NCBI RefSeq assembly: GCF_014282275.1
Contig: NZ_VFIA01000001.1
Location: 1-64,000 of the forward strand
Source of the DNA: Spirosoma utsteinense
GTDB lineage: Bacteria > Bacteroidota > Bacteroidia > Cytophagales > Spirosomataceae
Direction: 5' to 3'
Length of the DNA: 64,000 nucleotides
In this document: piece after piece, positions 51,901 to 61,658 of the stretch
How positions within the stretch are numbered: position 1 is the stretch's first letter
How the letters are laid out: each line of letters opens with the position of its first letter
Made by a program: the position numbers and the translations under genes
Notes under the pieces: generated by a model
Databases searched by the model: none
Seen by the model: only the letters and a program-made list of their open reading frames with translations
What the model was told of the DNA's origin: nothing

Positions 51901-53466
51901 ATGCACGTACTAAGCCGCGCCTTCCTGCCCTGGCTACTGGTCAACAGCTTATTGATCATTGGCTCCTGTAAAGCAGACAAACCTGCTCCCGTTTCCCGTC
52001 AAGCTGCCGATACTAAAGTCCTGAAATTGACGATCGATCCGAAAGCAACCTTTCAGACCATCGACCATTTCGGGGCGTCCGATGCCTGGGCCTGCCAGTT
52101 TGTGGGCAACTGGCCCACGGCTACCAGGTCAGGTATCGCCGACCTTCTTTTCAGCCGCGATACCCTGCCAACCGGGCAGCTAAAAGGCATTGGTCTCTCA
52201 CTCTGGCGCTTCAACATCGGTGCCGGAACGGCTGAACAAGGCGATAAAAGCGGCATCAAAGACGAATGGCGACGGGCCGAATCGTTCCTCAAGGAGGATG
52301 GTACCTATGACTGGACTAAGCAGAGCGGCCAGGTGTGGTTTCTACAGGCCGCCAGAGACCGTGGCGTTGCCGAGTTTCTGGCCTTTCCCAACAGCCCACC
52401 GGTTCAGTTCACCACCAACCATAAAGGATATGCCAACAAGGGGCTTCCCAATCTTAACCCCGACCAGTTTGACTCGTATACCCGCTTTCTGGCCAGGGTC
52501 GTCGCCGGTGTTCGCGATAAGACGGGTATCACCTTTCAGTATGTCAGCCCCGTTAACGAACCCCAGTGGGACTGGAGCGATGGCGGTCAGGAAGGAACAC
52601 CGTTCTTTAACAACCAGATTGCCGGTTTGACACGGTCGCTCAGTGCCGCTCTGTTGACAGAAAAGCTGCCAACGCAGATCAACATTGCCGAAGCGGGCCA
52701 GATCGATTACCTCTATTCGGATCATAACCGGCCGGGCCGCAGCAGCCAGATCAAGGCTTTCTTCCAGAAAACATCTCCCGATTACCTGGGTGATCTGCCC
52801 AACGTAACCCGGGCCATTTCGGGGCATAGCTACTTTACCACGTCGCCTTACAAAGCGGCAGCTGCCCGGCGTAGGCAACTGGCAACCGATCTGGCAGCTA
52901 GCGGTCTGAAATACTGGATGTCGGAGTACTGCATCCTGGGCGACAATGAGGGTGAGATACGGGGTGAAGGCCGGGATCTGGGCATCGATCCGGCGCTGTA
53001 TGTGGCCTCGGTTATTCATAACGACCTGACCCACGCCAATGCGTCGGCCTGGCACTGGTGGATCGCCCTCTCGCCCTATAATTACAAAGATGGACTGATC
53101 TACGTAGACAAGAACAAAACGGGTGGCAGCTACCAGCCCGCCAGAATGCTATGGGCGCTGGGAAACTACAGCCAGTTTATCCGCCCCGGGGCTGTACGGG
53201 TGGCGGCAACGCTGGATTCCGATTCCGACGATGTACTGGTTTCTTCGTTCAGGAACAACGATCAGAAGCTGATTACGGTCATTGTGAACCGGTCGAACAA
53301 CGCGGTAACTATTGAGTCGACCCTCACGACGGGCACACTTCGTCATATCCGACTCTACCAAACAGCTGCCGACAAGGCCCTTATGCCCATCCAGGCGAAT
53401 GCAGCAGGAAGCTTTACCGTTGCCGCGAAAAGTATCACGACGCTGGTAGGCGACTATAGTAACTGA
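51901..53466 (+). CDS. Glycoside hydrolase family 30 lipoprotein
   Basis: A 521-residue glycanase. The N terminus is a lipoprotein signal with IIGSC as lipobox (C about 23). The catalytic barrel shows QTIDHFGASDAWACQFVGNW, GIGLSLWRFNIGAGTAEQG, acid/base Glu in YVSPVNEPQWDW and nucleophile Glu in YWMSEYCILG, the GH30 arrangement, followed by a beta-sandwich (ITVIVNRSNNAVTIEST). GH30 enzymes act on beta-1,6-glucan, galactan or xylan; the 'DAWACQF' N terminus resembles the endo-beta-1,6-galactanase branch. Likely displayed at the cell surface or periplasm for hemicellulose breakdown. Confidence 0.87.
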   Translation: MHVLSRAFLPWLLVNSLLIIGSCKADKPAPVSRQAADTKVLKLTIDPKATFQTIDHFGASDAWACQFVGNWPTATRSGIADLLFSRDTLPTGQLKGIGLSLWRFNIGAGTAEQGDKSGIKDEWRRAESFLKEDGTYDWTKQSGQVWFLQAARDRGVAEFLAFPNSPPVQFTTNHKGYANKGLPNLNPDQFDSYTRFLARVVAGVRDKTGITFQYVSPVNEPQWDWSDGGQEGTPFFNNQIAGLTRSLSAALLTEKLPTQINIAEAGQIDYLYSDHNRPGRSSQIKAFFQKTSPDYLGDLPNVTRAISGHSYFTTSPYKAAAARRRQLATDLAASGLKYWMSEYCILGDNEGEIRGEGRDLGIDPALYVASVIHNDLTHANASAWHWWIALSPYNYKDGLIYVDKNKTGGSYQPARMLWALGNYSQFIRPGAVRVAATLDSDSDDVLVSSFRNNDQKLITVIVNRSNNAVTIESTLTTGTLRHIRLYQTAADKALMPIQANAAGSFTVAAKSITTLVGDYSN

Positions 53467-53494
53467 CCCGCTAAGCGGGTAGATGAAACAGAAA

Positions 53495-53539
53495 CGGCTA
53501 CCCTTCGGAACCGTTTCAATAGGTGCCGAAGAGTAGCCG
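53495..53539. terminator. Hairpin between convergent GH30 and cytochrome-fusion genes
   Basis: CGGCTACCCTTCGG (53495-53508) pairs with CCGAAGAGTAGCCG (53526-53539), 13 of 14 positions allowing one mismatch, in the 91-bp gap between the two stop codons. Confidence 0.65.
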
Positions 53540-53557
53540 CAGACTGCCAGGACTGGT

Positions 53558-56182
53558 TTATTTTTGTTGGGACAGGAACGTGATCAGCGAAGCAAACTCG
53601 TCGTAGGACAACGCATTGGCCAGGCCCGTTGGCATCATGGACGAATCCAGTTCCTTGCGGCTCAGCAGGTCCGCTTTTTTGATGGTGTACACCTGACCCG
53701 TGATATCCCGCATGACCAGCCGGGTTGCCGATTCCTCGGTAATAAATCCGGTGTAGCTTTTATTCCCTTTTGCGGTAACCGAAACGGAAGCAAAGCCCTG
53801 CGATATGGACGCGTTTGGCTTGAGAATGGATTCGGCAATCTGTTCCCGGTTCATGATCGATCCAATTTGTCCCATAAAAGGACCTTTCATCGGTTCGTTT
53901 CTGGCCAGGCTATGGCAGGCGACGCAGCCTTGCTGGGTAAACAGGGTTTTGCCCAGGGCTGCATCGCCCGGTAGTTTGGCCATCGCCAGCATGACATCTT
54001 CGATGGATGCTTCGCCTACCTGACCCTTTTTACTCCGTATCTTCTCCAGATCTACTTTATTCTCCACCTGAACCGCTACCGGCTCTTCCACCCCAAATTC
54101 GGCAATGTCCAGCCGAAGCCGACTGTTCAGGTCGGTGAAAAACTGCTTGTCTTTTGCCTGCTGCCATTCGGCCAGCAGGAGGGTTTTGATGGCCGGGGAG
54201 GATGCCCAAACGATCGATTTGTAATAGGGGCCATGGGTGTCCGGGCGGGTGCTCCACCACCAGGACGCATCATAAGGTGCCTCCTGCTTATACAGGCGTC
54301 CGAGGGTGGTCAGCAGCTGGCTTTTGAGGTTCGCATCGCTGGTCTGGCTGTAGGCGCGTATCAGCCCGTCAACCGCTTCGGGCGTATGCATGTACCGCAG
54401 TGCCCACAGCGCCAGGGTAGGGTTGGGTGAAGTGATGGCCTGCACACAGGCTGTCACAGCGTTTAGCTTCACCAGCGACCGAACCGCCAGATGGGCCGGC
54501 ACGACCGAGGCATGGGGGGCGGCATGCGGGCCTTCTACACCGTTGGCCGGGGCAGCCAGTGTGTTGGGTACGCTGACCTGTAGCAGGGCTGCGGCCGCTT
54601 CGCTACGTTCCAGACGGCCCAGACCGATCAGGGCCGCTACCTGCACCCGCTCCGACGGGTCCTTCACTCCCTCCAGGAAAGGTGCCAGCGGTACGTTTTT
54701 GATAAACGGCTTTCGGTCGGCCAGTGCGCGAAGGGCAAACTCCCGGACGGCAGCATCCTGCGTGAGCTGTACCAATTTGTCGATGCCTTTGTCGCCGGCA
54801 GCCTGGGCGTAGGTAAAGATGCCCGCCACCCGGTTTGCCAACGGCATCGTTTGATCTGAGGCAACCTTCCAGGCCACTTTAGCCGCCTGCTTTCCGGGAC
54901 GGGTGAGCAATTCCTGAGACGCACACAAACGCGCTACGGCGCTCTTCGATGCAAGCCATACGCCCAGGTTTTTGACTGAGGCTTTTTTAAGGTTCGGGAA
55001 GGCCTGGTAGGTCCAGTTTTGCGGTACCGCCCGTACGACATAGCCTTTATCGGGATTGCCGGAATAACCCGCCCCATTCCAGGCCGCCAGATACAGACGT
55101 CCCGATCCATCCACATCCACATCGGTAATTTGCGGTAGTTTGATAAAGGCTTCCTCCTGCTGGGTAAAGGTGCCTTTGTCGGGCGTTACCCGGTGGATAT
55201 ACAACTGATTGCGGCCCCAGTCGGCCATCATCGGCACCTGGTTGTATTTTTTCGGCCAGCTGGGTTCATCCATGAACAGGGCACCCGTACCCGACCCGCC
55301 CCCTACATCGACCAGCGCCGGTATGATCTCGTCGGTGAAGTGCTTGAACAATACCGGGTAGCCATACTCAGCCGACTGGAGCTGATGGCTGAACCGGATG
55401 TTCCAGCCCCCGCCATCGTTGGTGTTATCGCGCGTGAAAATGTTCATGTAAGGGTCAATGGCTACATCGTAAATATTTCGTGTGCCATGAGAGAAGATCT
55501 CCATTTCGGTCCCATCGGGCCTTACCCGCACAATGCCGCCCCCCAGCATGGTCAGCTTGTTACCCGAACGATCGACGGCATCGTGGAAACCAAAGTCGCC
55601 TACCGCAATATAGATCCAGCCATCGATACCCATTCGGATACCGTTGGTCGCATGATCGACCCCCCGCTCCTGAATGAACTTAACGTTGCTGATATGCTCT
55701 ACCAGCGGTCTGGAAGGGCCGTCTGCCACGCCATCCCCGTTTTTATCGTCGAACACGACCAGATCCATGCCCGTTGCTTTTCCGGTTTCAGACGAGAAGG
55801 CCGCGTGCAGCACAAACACCTGATCGCCCAGGGCAATGATACCCCGCGGGTTATTGACTTTGGCAAAGGTTGTATGCTGGTCTACTTTTCCGTCGTTATC
55901 GCTGTCTACCAGCCGGACGACAGCACCCATGTCCGGCTTCTTCCCCAGCGACCCCTGCTTGTCGACGCCAACGAACACCTCGCCGGTGGGAGCCACTGCC
56001 AGACAGGCCGGGCTGGGTGTCAGATCAGGTCCCGTGAAGTTGGTTACCTGCAGATCAGGCGGGTAGTCCGGTGCCTGGACAACAGTCCCCGAAACGGCTG
56101 GTTTATGGAGTAGCCTCAGGTTTTCAGGTAGTCCAAAACTCAATAGAAAAGCAGTCAGGAAGCTTAGCGAAATCTTAAACAT
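53558..56182 (-). CDS. Sugar-dehydrogenase-like propeller, HEAT repeats and cytochrome c fusion
   Basis: An 874-residue secreted protein with a signal region at the N terminus (ISLSFLTAFLLSFG). Residues about 40-390 form a PQQ-type propeller related to GSDH (SPACLAVAPTGEVFVGVD, NGIRMGIDGWIYIAVGDFG, GTRNIYDVAIDPYMNIFTRDNTNDGGGWNIRF). About 430-690 is alpha-helical HEAT-like (LAVRSLVKLNAVTACV, ALRALADRKPFI). The C terminus has a c-type heme site QQGCVACHS near 750 in a domain ending YDEFASLITFLSQQ. This is the PVC/Bacteroidota 'membrane-bound dehydrogenase' plan, in which electrons from a substrate pass to the attached cytochrome. Substrate unknown. Confidence 0.85.
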   Translation of the reverse strand: MFKISLSFLTAFLLSFGLPENLRLLHKPAVSGTVVQAPDYPPDLQVTNFTGPDLTPSPACLAVAPTGEVFVGVDKQGSLGKKPDMGAVVRLVDSDNDGKVDQHTTFAKVNNPRGIIALGDQVFVLHAAFSSETGKATGMDLVVFDDKNGDGVADGPSRPLVEHISNVKFIQERGVDHATNGIRMGIDGWIYIAVGDFGFHDAVDRSGNKLTMLGGGIVRVRPDGTEMEIFSHGTRNIYDVAIDPYMNIFTRDNTNDGGGWNIRFSHQLQSAEYGYPVLFKHFTDEIIPALVDVGGGSGTGALFMDEPSWPKKYNQVPMMADWGRNQLYIHRVTPDKGTFTQQEEAFIKLPQITDVDVDGSGRLYLAAWNGAGYSGNPDKGYVVRAVPQNWTYQAFPNLKKASVKNLGVWLASKSAVARLCASQELLTRPGKQAAKVAWKVASDQTMPLANRVAGIFTYAQAAGDKGIDKLVQLTQDAAVREFALRALADRKPFIKNVPLAPFLEGVKDPSERVQVAALIGLGRLERSEAAAALLQVSVPNTLAAPANGVEGPHAAPHASVVPAHLAVRSLVKLNAVTACVQAITSPNPTLALWALRYMHTPEAVDGLIRAYSQTSDANLKSQLLTTLGRLYKQEAPYDASWWWSTRPDTHGPYYKSIVWASSPAIKTLLLAEWQQAKDKQFFTDLNSRLRLDIAEFGVEEPVAVQVENKVDLEKIRSKKGQVGEASIEDVMLAMAKLPGDAALGKTLFTQQGCVACHSLARNEPMKGPFMGQIGSIMNREQIAESILKPNASISQGFASVSVTAKGNKSYTGFITEESATRLVMRDITGQVYTIKKADLLSRKELDSSMMPTGLANALSYDEFASLITFLSQQK

Positions 56183-56281
56183 GCGTTGCCAATAAATAGT
56201 AATGATGCCATTACCGGTTGTTTATCTACCAAAGTAATAGTGACGGTTTATTTTAACTATTGTCAACGCGATTAAGTGTGT

Positions 56282-57631
56282 TTAACCAGTATAGCCAACC
56301 TTGTTCTGAAAGCCTAGCAGCGCGGCATACGAGTCGCGTACGGTCTTCTTTTCATAATCCGACGCTAAGGTCTGGTTAGCCCAGGCCAGCAACAGGGTAG
56401 CCTGCTCCCGGAGAACAGGCTGGCGATCTGCTGAAGAGGTCGCCCGAGCCGTAAGGGCCAGCGCTTGTATCAACCGCAGCAAAACAGCGTGGTTGCCTTT
56501 CGCATTAATACGGGGCAGGTCAAAAGCCAGCCGGATAAACTGATCGAAACTGCGGGTTGCTACGATCAGGCGAAGACAGGTTCCATCGGAGCGCAGTCGG
56601 GAGGGAAACACGCGCCCGGCCAGCCGTTCCCCAATGGCACCCAGAAAATCAACCGTCATGATAGCGGTGGTGGTGTCATTGATGCCGGGAGAAAGTGCTT
56701 TCAAAACGATGTCGACCAGTTGCTGGATACCAAAGCTCACGTCCTGTTCAATGCTACGATGCTTCCCGATTGTGATATAGGTCATAAGGTCGGCAGGCCA
56801 ATCGGCCTTTATGGGTTCAGGGCGCTTATTGTCACCTCGTACGCTGAACACGACCGTTCCTTCCCCCAGAAACGAGCCCACCTCTTTTTCCTGCCGTACG
56901 ATAAGCTCATGGCGTGTTGCCCACTGCAACAGTCCGTGCGTATCGATGCGCTGTAAATACCCCACCTGCCCGGCCTTCACGGCCCACCAGCCCGTTGGCT
57001 CGTCGGCCAGGCGAAGGTCGTTTTCATCATAGTACGAATCAGTCAGGGGTTCGCCTACAGTAGCGGGAAACAGATTGTCGATGGCTTTGCCCGTTTCACG
57101 AAAAATATGCGACACAATGGTCCCGGTCTGGAGTGACTCGGCGATGTGATGAATAAAAACGATCAGCGCAGCCACTCCGCCCAGCGCCAATAGCAGGCCA
57201 ACGACTACCGCCGTGGCCGGAACAAACTGCCCCTCATCGCTGCCCCTGATCGTACCCAGTACAATCAGGCAGTAAGCAAACACGCTCACGAAATAACCCA
57301 TGATAAACTGGTTAAGCCGGTCACTCATGAAATTACGTAGCACCCGGGGGGAGTACTGGCTACTGACCTGGGTAATGGTGGACAAGGTAAGCGAAAAGAT
57401 CAGGGCAGCCACCGTTAGCATCGAACCGGCAATAGCCGTCAACATGCCACGTGCTCCCTCGGCTCCGTTGCCAAACAGCAAGGGGAACTGTTTTTTGCCT
57501 TTCCAGGCAGTGTTTGTATCAAATTCAACCAGCCCGTAGGCCAGCCCAAACGAAAGTAATACCAATACCCCCGGCACAAACCAAAGTGATTCCCGAAGCT
57601 GCTGCCAATAGTGACCTGACCGGTTGTTCAT
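56282..57631 (-). CDS. DUF2254 family membrane protein
   Basis: A 449-residue inner-membrane protein. About four helices in the first 170 residues (FVPGVLVLLSFGLAYGLV, TAIAGSMLTVAALIFSLTLSTITQVS, FIMGYFVSVFAYCLIVLGTI, VVVGLLLALGGVAALIVFI) and a soluble C-terminal half (DVSFGIQQLVDIVLKALSPGINDTTTAIMTVDFLG). The motif ALSPGINDxxTA is diagnostic for DUF2254. Function unknown; sometimes proposed as ion channel or stress factor. Confidence 0.9.
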   Translation of the reverse strand: MNNRSGHYWQQLRESLWFVPGVLVLLSFGLAYGLVEFDTNTAWKGKKQFPLLFGNGAEGARGMLTAIAGSMLTVAALIFSLTLSTITQVSSQYSPRVLRNFMSDRLNQFIMGYFVSVFAYCLIVLGTIRGSDEGQFVPATAVVVGLLLALGGVAALIVFIHHIAESLQTGTIVSHIFRETGKAIDNLFPATVGEPLTDSYYDENDLRLADEPTGWWAVKAGQVGYLQRIDTHGLLQWATRHELIVRQEKEVGSFLGEGTVVFSVRGDNKRPEPIKADWPADLMTYITIGKHRSIEQDVSFGIQQLVDIVLKALSPGINDTTTAIMTVDFLGAIGERLAGRVFPSRLRSDGTCLRLIVATRSFDQFIRLAFDLPRINAKGNHAVLLRLIQALALTARATSSADRQPVLREQATLLLAWANQTLASDYEKKTVRDSYAALLGFQNKVGYTG

Positions 57632-57753
57632 AAAAACATTTTAGGGAGTCTGGCAAAACGTCCCGGTTAATCGGTAGCTACCGATTTGGGTTGAATAGGG
57701 GTGTTGGTAAGGCGAGTAACGGGTAGCGGTGCCATTACGATCAGTCAGGTGCC

Positions 57754-59466
57754 TTATTGCTGTTCATCGTCTTCCGAGGTAGCAATTTTTGCCAGATCCT
57801 TGTTTTGGGGAAACAAGGCCAGGCCTTTCTTGAGCCACTCCGCCCGGGCCGCCATATCTTTACTGACCAGCTCGTGGTAAGAAATCAAATACTTGAAGGC
57901 CAGGATCAAGTCTTTCTTATAGCGGTTTCTCTCCTCTTCTTTTCCTTCGACCAGACCGATGAATTGTTCGAAGTAAGGTTTTGCCTCCCCCTTACGAACA
58001 GCTTCTTCCGGCGGGTAGGCGTAATAATTGGCCTTAGCCCGGTAGAGTATGGTTGGTGCATAGTCGGGAGAGGCTTGCTGGGCCAGCGCCAGGGCCGAGT
58101 CAGCCAGGGCAAAGCGAGTCGTATCCCGAACCAGCTTGCCGAGGCTATCGCGCTGGAAGCCAAGGGTATAGTTACTCATGCCATACCGGAACAAATCCTG
58201 TACATCTGCTTTATGGCCGTGACTGGCGGCTGAATCGAGCGTCGCTACGGCCTGTTCGTGCTTTTTCGACCGGTAATAATATTTGGCAATGTCGCCATAG
58301 AGATTCTCCGTAGTGTCGAAGGGAGCCGCTTTTTCGAGATAGGTAATCCCCAATGAATCACTGATGGCTTTCAATGAGTCGCTGCCGGGATTTTCGATAG
58401 CCAGATAAGCCTGCCCCAGGTACTTATAGTCATCATACATTACTTTGTCCGGCGCTTTATCGAGAAACGTACTGATATTTTCTATTGCCTTTTGGGGTTG
58501 TTTCAGGCCCGAATACGCCCACCCCTGAATCCGGTATACAATTGGATTCTGTGCCAACACGGTCCGGTTACTATCGATCAGATTAACGGCCCGTTGGTAT
58601 TCTTTAGCCAGAAAATGAAACTGGGCCTGCCGGAGCAGCGTCTCGGGCCGACGGTCGCTGGACACACGTACATATTGATCGCTGTAGGTTGCGGCCTCTT
58701 TGTAGCGATTTACCAGGAAATACAATTCCGATAATTGTCGGTAAGCCGGTGCGTAACTGGGGTTAGCTTCAATAGCCTTCCTGTAATTTTCCACCGCCAG
58801 ATTCAGGTTGCGTCCCTGCCAGTAGATGTCGCCGATACGTTGATAGGCGCGGGCGGGATCCATACCCTGTTCAATGGCGCTTTCGTACCGGGTAACGGCT
58901 GTTCCGGCATCTCTGTTCAGATAATGGGCATCGCCAAGGATGAGTTGAATGGCCGGGTTTTTCTTGTCCCGTCCAGCAGCCTGGTTGAGGTAGTCGATGG
59001 CTTTGGTTGCATTGACTGCGTTGGGGAAGCGGGGTTTTATGGAGCCGCTATCCGGAGTCAGATAACCGGTGTAGGCCTCACCAATGCGATAGAGAATAGT
59101 CGCATTTTTACCTTTGCTTTTCTTACTAACCGCTGCCAGTTCAGGCTCAGCGCTGGCGGTATTGTTCTCCACGAGATAGCTGATGGCGACACCTGTTTGA
59201 TTAAGGGGTACGCGCTTTTCATCCATAGGTACCCCTTTCGTAAACCAGATACGGGCCGAATCCGGTTGGCCTGCCCGCAGGTAACCGTAGCCGGCATCGA
59301 AATAGGCCTGCATGGATGGGTTTTGCCGGGCATTGTGCGTCAGTAGTTGGGTAGCCTCGTCAAAACGGCCTAAATTCATGAGTGTTGCGGCATCGGGGGC
59401 GGGCGTTTGGGCCAGAGCCGTCCCAACCAACGCGGTCAGTAGTAAGCAATTTATGTGCGTTTTCAT
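57754..59466 (-). CDS. Periplasmic tetratricopeptide-repeat protein
   Basis: A 570-residue protein. Start taken at ATG 59466 (MKTHINCLLLTALVGTALAQ) for the signal peptide, rather than 18 codons upstream. TPR units run through most of the length: LGRFDEATQLLTHNARQNP, NLAVENYRKAIEANPSYAPAYRQLSELYFLVNRYKEAATYSDQYV, KEYQRAVNLIDSN, KQPQKAIENISTFLDKAPD, and KHEQAVATLDSAA. Probably a protein-binding scaffold in the periplasm; the last 60 residues (EEERNRYKKDLILAFKYLISYHELVSKDM) may be another helical repeat. Divergent from the LpxR-like gene. Confidence 0.85.
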   Translation of the reverse strand: MKTHINCLLLTALVGTALAQTPAPDAATLMNLGRFDEATQLLTHNARQNPSMQAYFDAGYGYLRAGQPDSARIWFTKGVPMDEKRVPLNQTGVAISYLVENNTASAEPELAAVSKKSKGKNATILYRIGEAYTGYLTPDSGSIKPRFPNAVNATKAIDYLNQAAGRDKKNPAIQLILGDAHYLNRDAGTAVTRYESAIEQGMDPARAYQRIGDIYWQGRNLNLAVENYRKAIEANPSYAPAYRQLSELYFLVNRYKEAATYSDQYVRVSSDRRPETLLRQAQFHFLAKEYQRAVNLIDSNRTVLAQNPIVYRIQGWAYSGLKQPQKAIENISTFLDKAPDKVMYDDYKYLGQAYLAIENPGSDSLKAISDSLGITYLEKAAPFDTTENLYGDIAKYYYRSKKHEQAVATLDSAASHGHKADVQDLFRYGMSNYTLGFQRDSLGKLVRDTTRFALADSALALAQQASPDYAPTILYRAKANYYAYPPEEAVRKGEAKPYFEQFIGLVEGKEEERNRYKKDLILAFKYLISYHELVSKDMAARAEWLKKGLALFPQNKDLAKIATSEDDEQQ

Positions 59467-59738
59467 GGATCGTTGGGGTTTGGATTCCCGGGAAGAAATG
59501 TCCGTCCGGGAAGTAACCACAATTTACATCGCTCCTATAAGAGCCTGCTTAGAGTGAGCTTAGAATTAACTTAGAGTCGGAGAGACCCCTTACCTGGTTT
59601 GCCCCGTGAACAAGTCAATCGTATGATGCAGCAACTGGATCAAGCGCTATGTGTGAGGTTGATTGGTCACGGCTATACTGGCAAACTCGGTCACATTCCT
59701 TATAGGTAACTTAAAGACTGACTGGAATTTACTTATAT

Positions 59739-60740
59739 ATGATGCAAACCATAACACGCTGTTTGGCGCTGGTAGGGTGTCTGGTCTCCGGCTTCGGTTC
59801 AGCGCAACGGATCGACAATACAGCCTTGTTTCGGCAAATGGGTCAGGCCAGCTTCATCCGCCTGCATTACCACAACGATTTATTCACGGGCACTGACTAT
59901 TACTATACCCAGGGCTATTCTATTGAGGCAGTCAGGGCAGGGCTTCAAAAAAATCCACTGACCAGGCTGCTTGTCAAAAGCAGAGTTGGCCAGAACCAGT
60001 ACGGTCTGGCCTTCGAGCATTTCGGGTTTACGCCGACGTCGATCCAGCGCGATGCGATCCCCGTTGGTGACCGTCCTTTTGCGGGCTGTATACTAGTCAA
60101 AACATTCAGTATGTCGGTCGATACGCTACGCCGGGTCAGGGTATCGTCGGTGCTGAGTACGGGTATGATCGGGCCGGTCGCGTTGGGTGGGCCCATTCAA
60201 ACGGCCCTGCACCGGCTCACAAACGGAGTTGAACCCCACGGCTGGCAGCACCAGATTCGCAACGACGTGATCGTGAATTATACGCTCGCCTACGACCAAC
60301 AGCTCTATGCCTATCGTCGGCTGGTGCTGGTCAGTGCGTCGGTTCAGGCCCAGGCTGGTACGTTCGCCAATCGGTTACAAACGGGCATTGTGGTCATGGC
60401 GGGTCGGTTCGATTCGCCGTTCGCGGCCCGGACCCGTCGGCGGTTACCAATGCAGGTATATGTATTCGCCCAGCCTTTGATCGGTCTGGTTGCGTATGAT
60501 GCCAGCCTGCAAGGAGGGCTGTTCAATCGAAGCAGCCCCTACGTGATCCAGGCCAATCAGCTGGCGCGTACAACCGTCCAGGTGAACCTGGGTGCGGTGT
60601 TTCGTTACAAAAACCTGTATCTGGAATACGATCAGTCGACGCTGAGCCGGGAATTTGTGACGGGTCGGCCTCATCGCTGGGGCGGGGTGAAAATCGGGGT
60701 ATCGTTCAGTCCGCTTACCCCTCAGGCCATTACGGAATGA
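59739..60740 (+). CDS. lpxR: Lipid A deacylase LpxR-like outer-membrane protein
   Basis: A 333-residue barrel of the LpxR/DUF2219 family, which removes the 3'-acyloxyacyl group of lipid A in the outer membrane. Signal peptide 1-22 (...GSAQ). The active-site strand is LHYHNDLFTGTDYYYTQGYSIE, with the Asn-Asp pair and Thr of characterised LpxR, and DRPFAGCILV follows. Terminal strands include VQVNLGAVFRYKNLYLEYDQSTLSREFVTG. It would alter lipopolysaccharide; activity in Bacteroidota is inferred from the family. Confidence 0.87.
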   Translation: MMQTITRCLALVGCLVSGFGSAQRIDNTALFRQMGQASFIRLHYHNDLFTGTDYYYTQGYSIEAVRAGLQKNPLTRLLVKSRVGQNQYGLAFEHFGFTPTSIQRDAIPVGDRPFAGCILVKTFSMSVDTLRRVRVSSVLSTGMIGPVALGGPIQTALHRLTNGVEPHGWQHQIRNDVIVNYTLAYDQQLYAYRRLVLVSASVQAQAGTFANRLQTGIVVMAGRFDSPFAARTRRRLPMQVYVFAQPLIGLVAYDASLQGGLFNRSSPYVIQANQLARTTVQVNLGAVFRYKNLYLEYDQSTLSREFVTGRPHRWGGVKIGVSFSPLTPQAITE

Positions 60741-60742
60741 CG

Positions 60743-61132
60743 CTATTCATTGGTAGGGTCAAACCGGTTGATTCGTTCGTTGTACCGATCCAGCAATAGA
60801 TCATCGACCGAATCAGCCTGTTGGAGATCGAGTCGTAAAAAGTCGGTCCGGTCGGCCCCGTGGATCATCCCCTCGAATTTAAGTTCCTCGTCTACCCAGG
60901 CCGACGTTTTGCGGAGCGCTATCGCCTGGGTGAGTACGGCCTGGACGATAGCCGTTGTCCGATCCGGGTTTTGAGTCGTCAGCAGCAAAGTCCTTAAGTC
61001 CGTTATGTAATCGGCATAGCTCAACCCCAAGGCTGGTAGTTCAGCCTGTACCCATTGATAGGCGAGCGTCTGAATCAATTCTTTATAGGGTGTACTGTCG
61101 AGATCGTCGGGGTATATGCGTCGTTTGTTCAC
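60743..61132 (-). CDS. Small helical protein of unknown function
   Basis: A 129-residue acidic cytosolic protein (RRIYPDDLDSTPYKELIQTLAYQWVQAELPALGLSYADYITDLRTLL). Mostly helix, no signal peptide or known motif. The final stretch is charged (LLLDRYNERINRFDPTNE). It converges on the LpxR gene with a 2-bp gap and has no same-strand neighbour. Confidence 0.6.
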   Translation of the reverse strand: MNKRRIYPDDLDSTPYKELIQTLAYQWVQAELPALGLSYADYITDLRTLLLTTQNPDRTTAIVQAVLTQAIALRKTSAWVDEELKFEGMIHGADRTDFLRLDLQQADSVDDLLLDRYNERINRFDPTNE

Positions 61133-61457
61133 CAGGTTGTCAGACCGTTTTTAACCTAACCGCTCTTCAAACAGGATGTTCAGGACCCGTACTCAACGGA
61201 CCGGCAGACGCGCCAATGGCTCCCGATCAATACGCTGAATCATGAGCGTTCAACCCAAACGTCGAGCGCTGTTGTACCATTCAGCGTCTGGACACGTCTA
61301 GTTCCATGTAATATTGTATTGGTATATAATACAAGTATAGTAGAAAGTTGTTACTTTTACCCGTGAACGTGCAGCTACCTGCATCGACAGCCATAAAGAC
61401 GGTGCGCTGTGGGTGATCGGCACGGCAGCTGTTCCAGTAGCTTTTATTCAGAATACT
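61133..61457. other. Gene-free divergent region with an operator-like palindrome
   Basis: 325 bp between the leftward small gene and the rightward 66-residue gene. TTGTATT (61314-61320), seven bases, AATACAA (61328-61334) forms a perfect 7-bp-armed palindrome in an AT-rich patch, resembling an operator. No other feature seen. Confidence 0.4.
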
Positions 61458-61658
61458 ATGGCAACCAACAGGAAACAGCAAATCCGGGTCGTATTTGACG
61501 TACTCGATGAAATGAATCACCATATCCGGCAGAATGAAGACCTGTCTGTTTCCGCCCGGGATCCCGACGAAGCCATTGACTGGGTGTTCGCCGAAATGCA
61601 GCGTCATTTCAATCAACCGGGCATTCGTCTGGCCCGGGTTCGCATCTGTGCTTACTAA
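61458..61658 (+). CDS. Very small protein of unknown function
   Basis: A 66-residue protein started at ATG 61458 (MATNRKQQIRVVFDVLDEM). The sequence is a plausible alpha/beta miniprotein (NEDLSVSARDPDEAIDWVFAEMQRHFNQPG...LARVRICAY) with normal charge balance. No family recognised; confidence rests on coding-like composition and a palindromic upstream operator-like site. Confidence 0.45.
   Translation: MATNRKQQIRVVFDVLDEMNHHIRQNEDLSVSARDPDEAIDWVFAEMQRHFNQPGIRLARVRICAY

Noticed and set aside
55193..56113. 306-codon plus-strand frame opposite the cytochrome fusion gene
   Set aside because: Antisense shadow of a conserved propeller domain.
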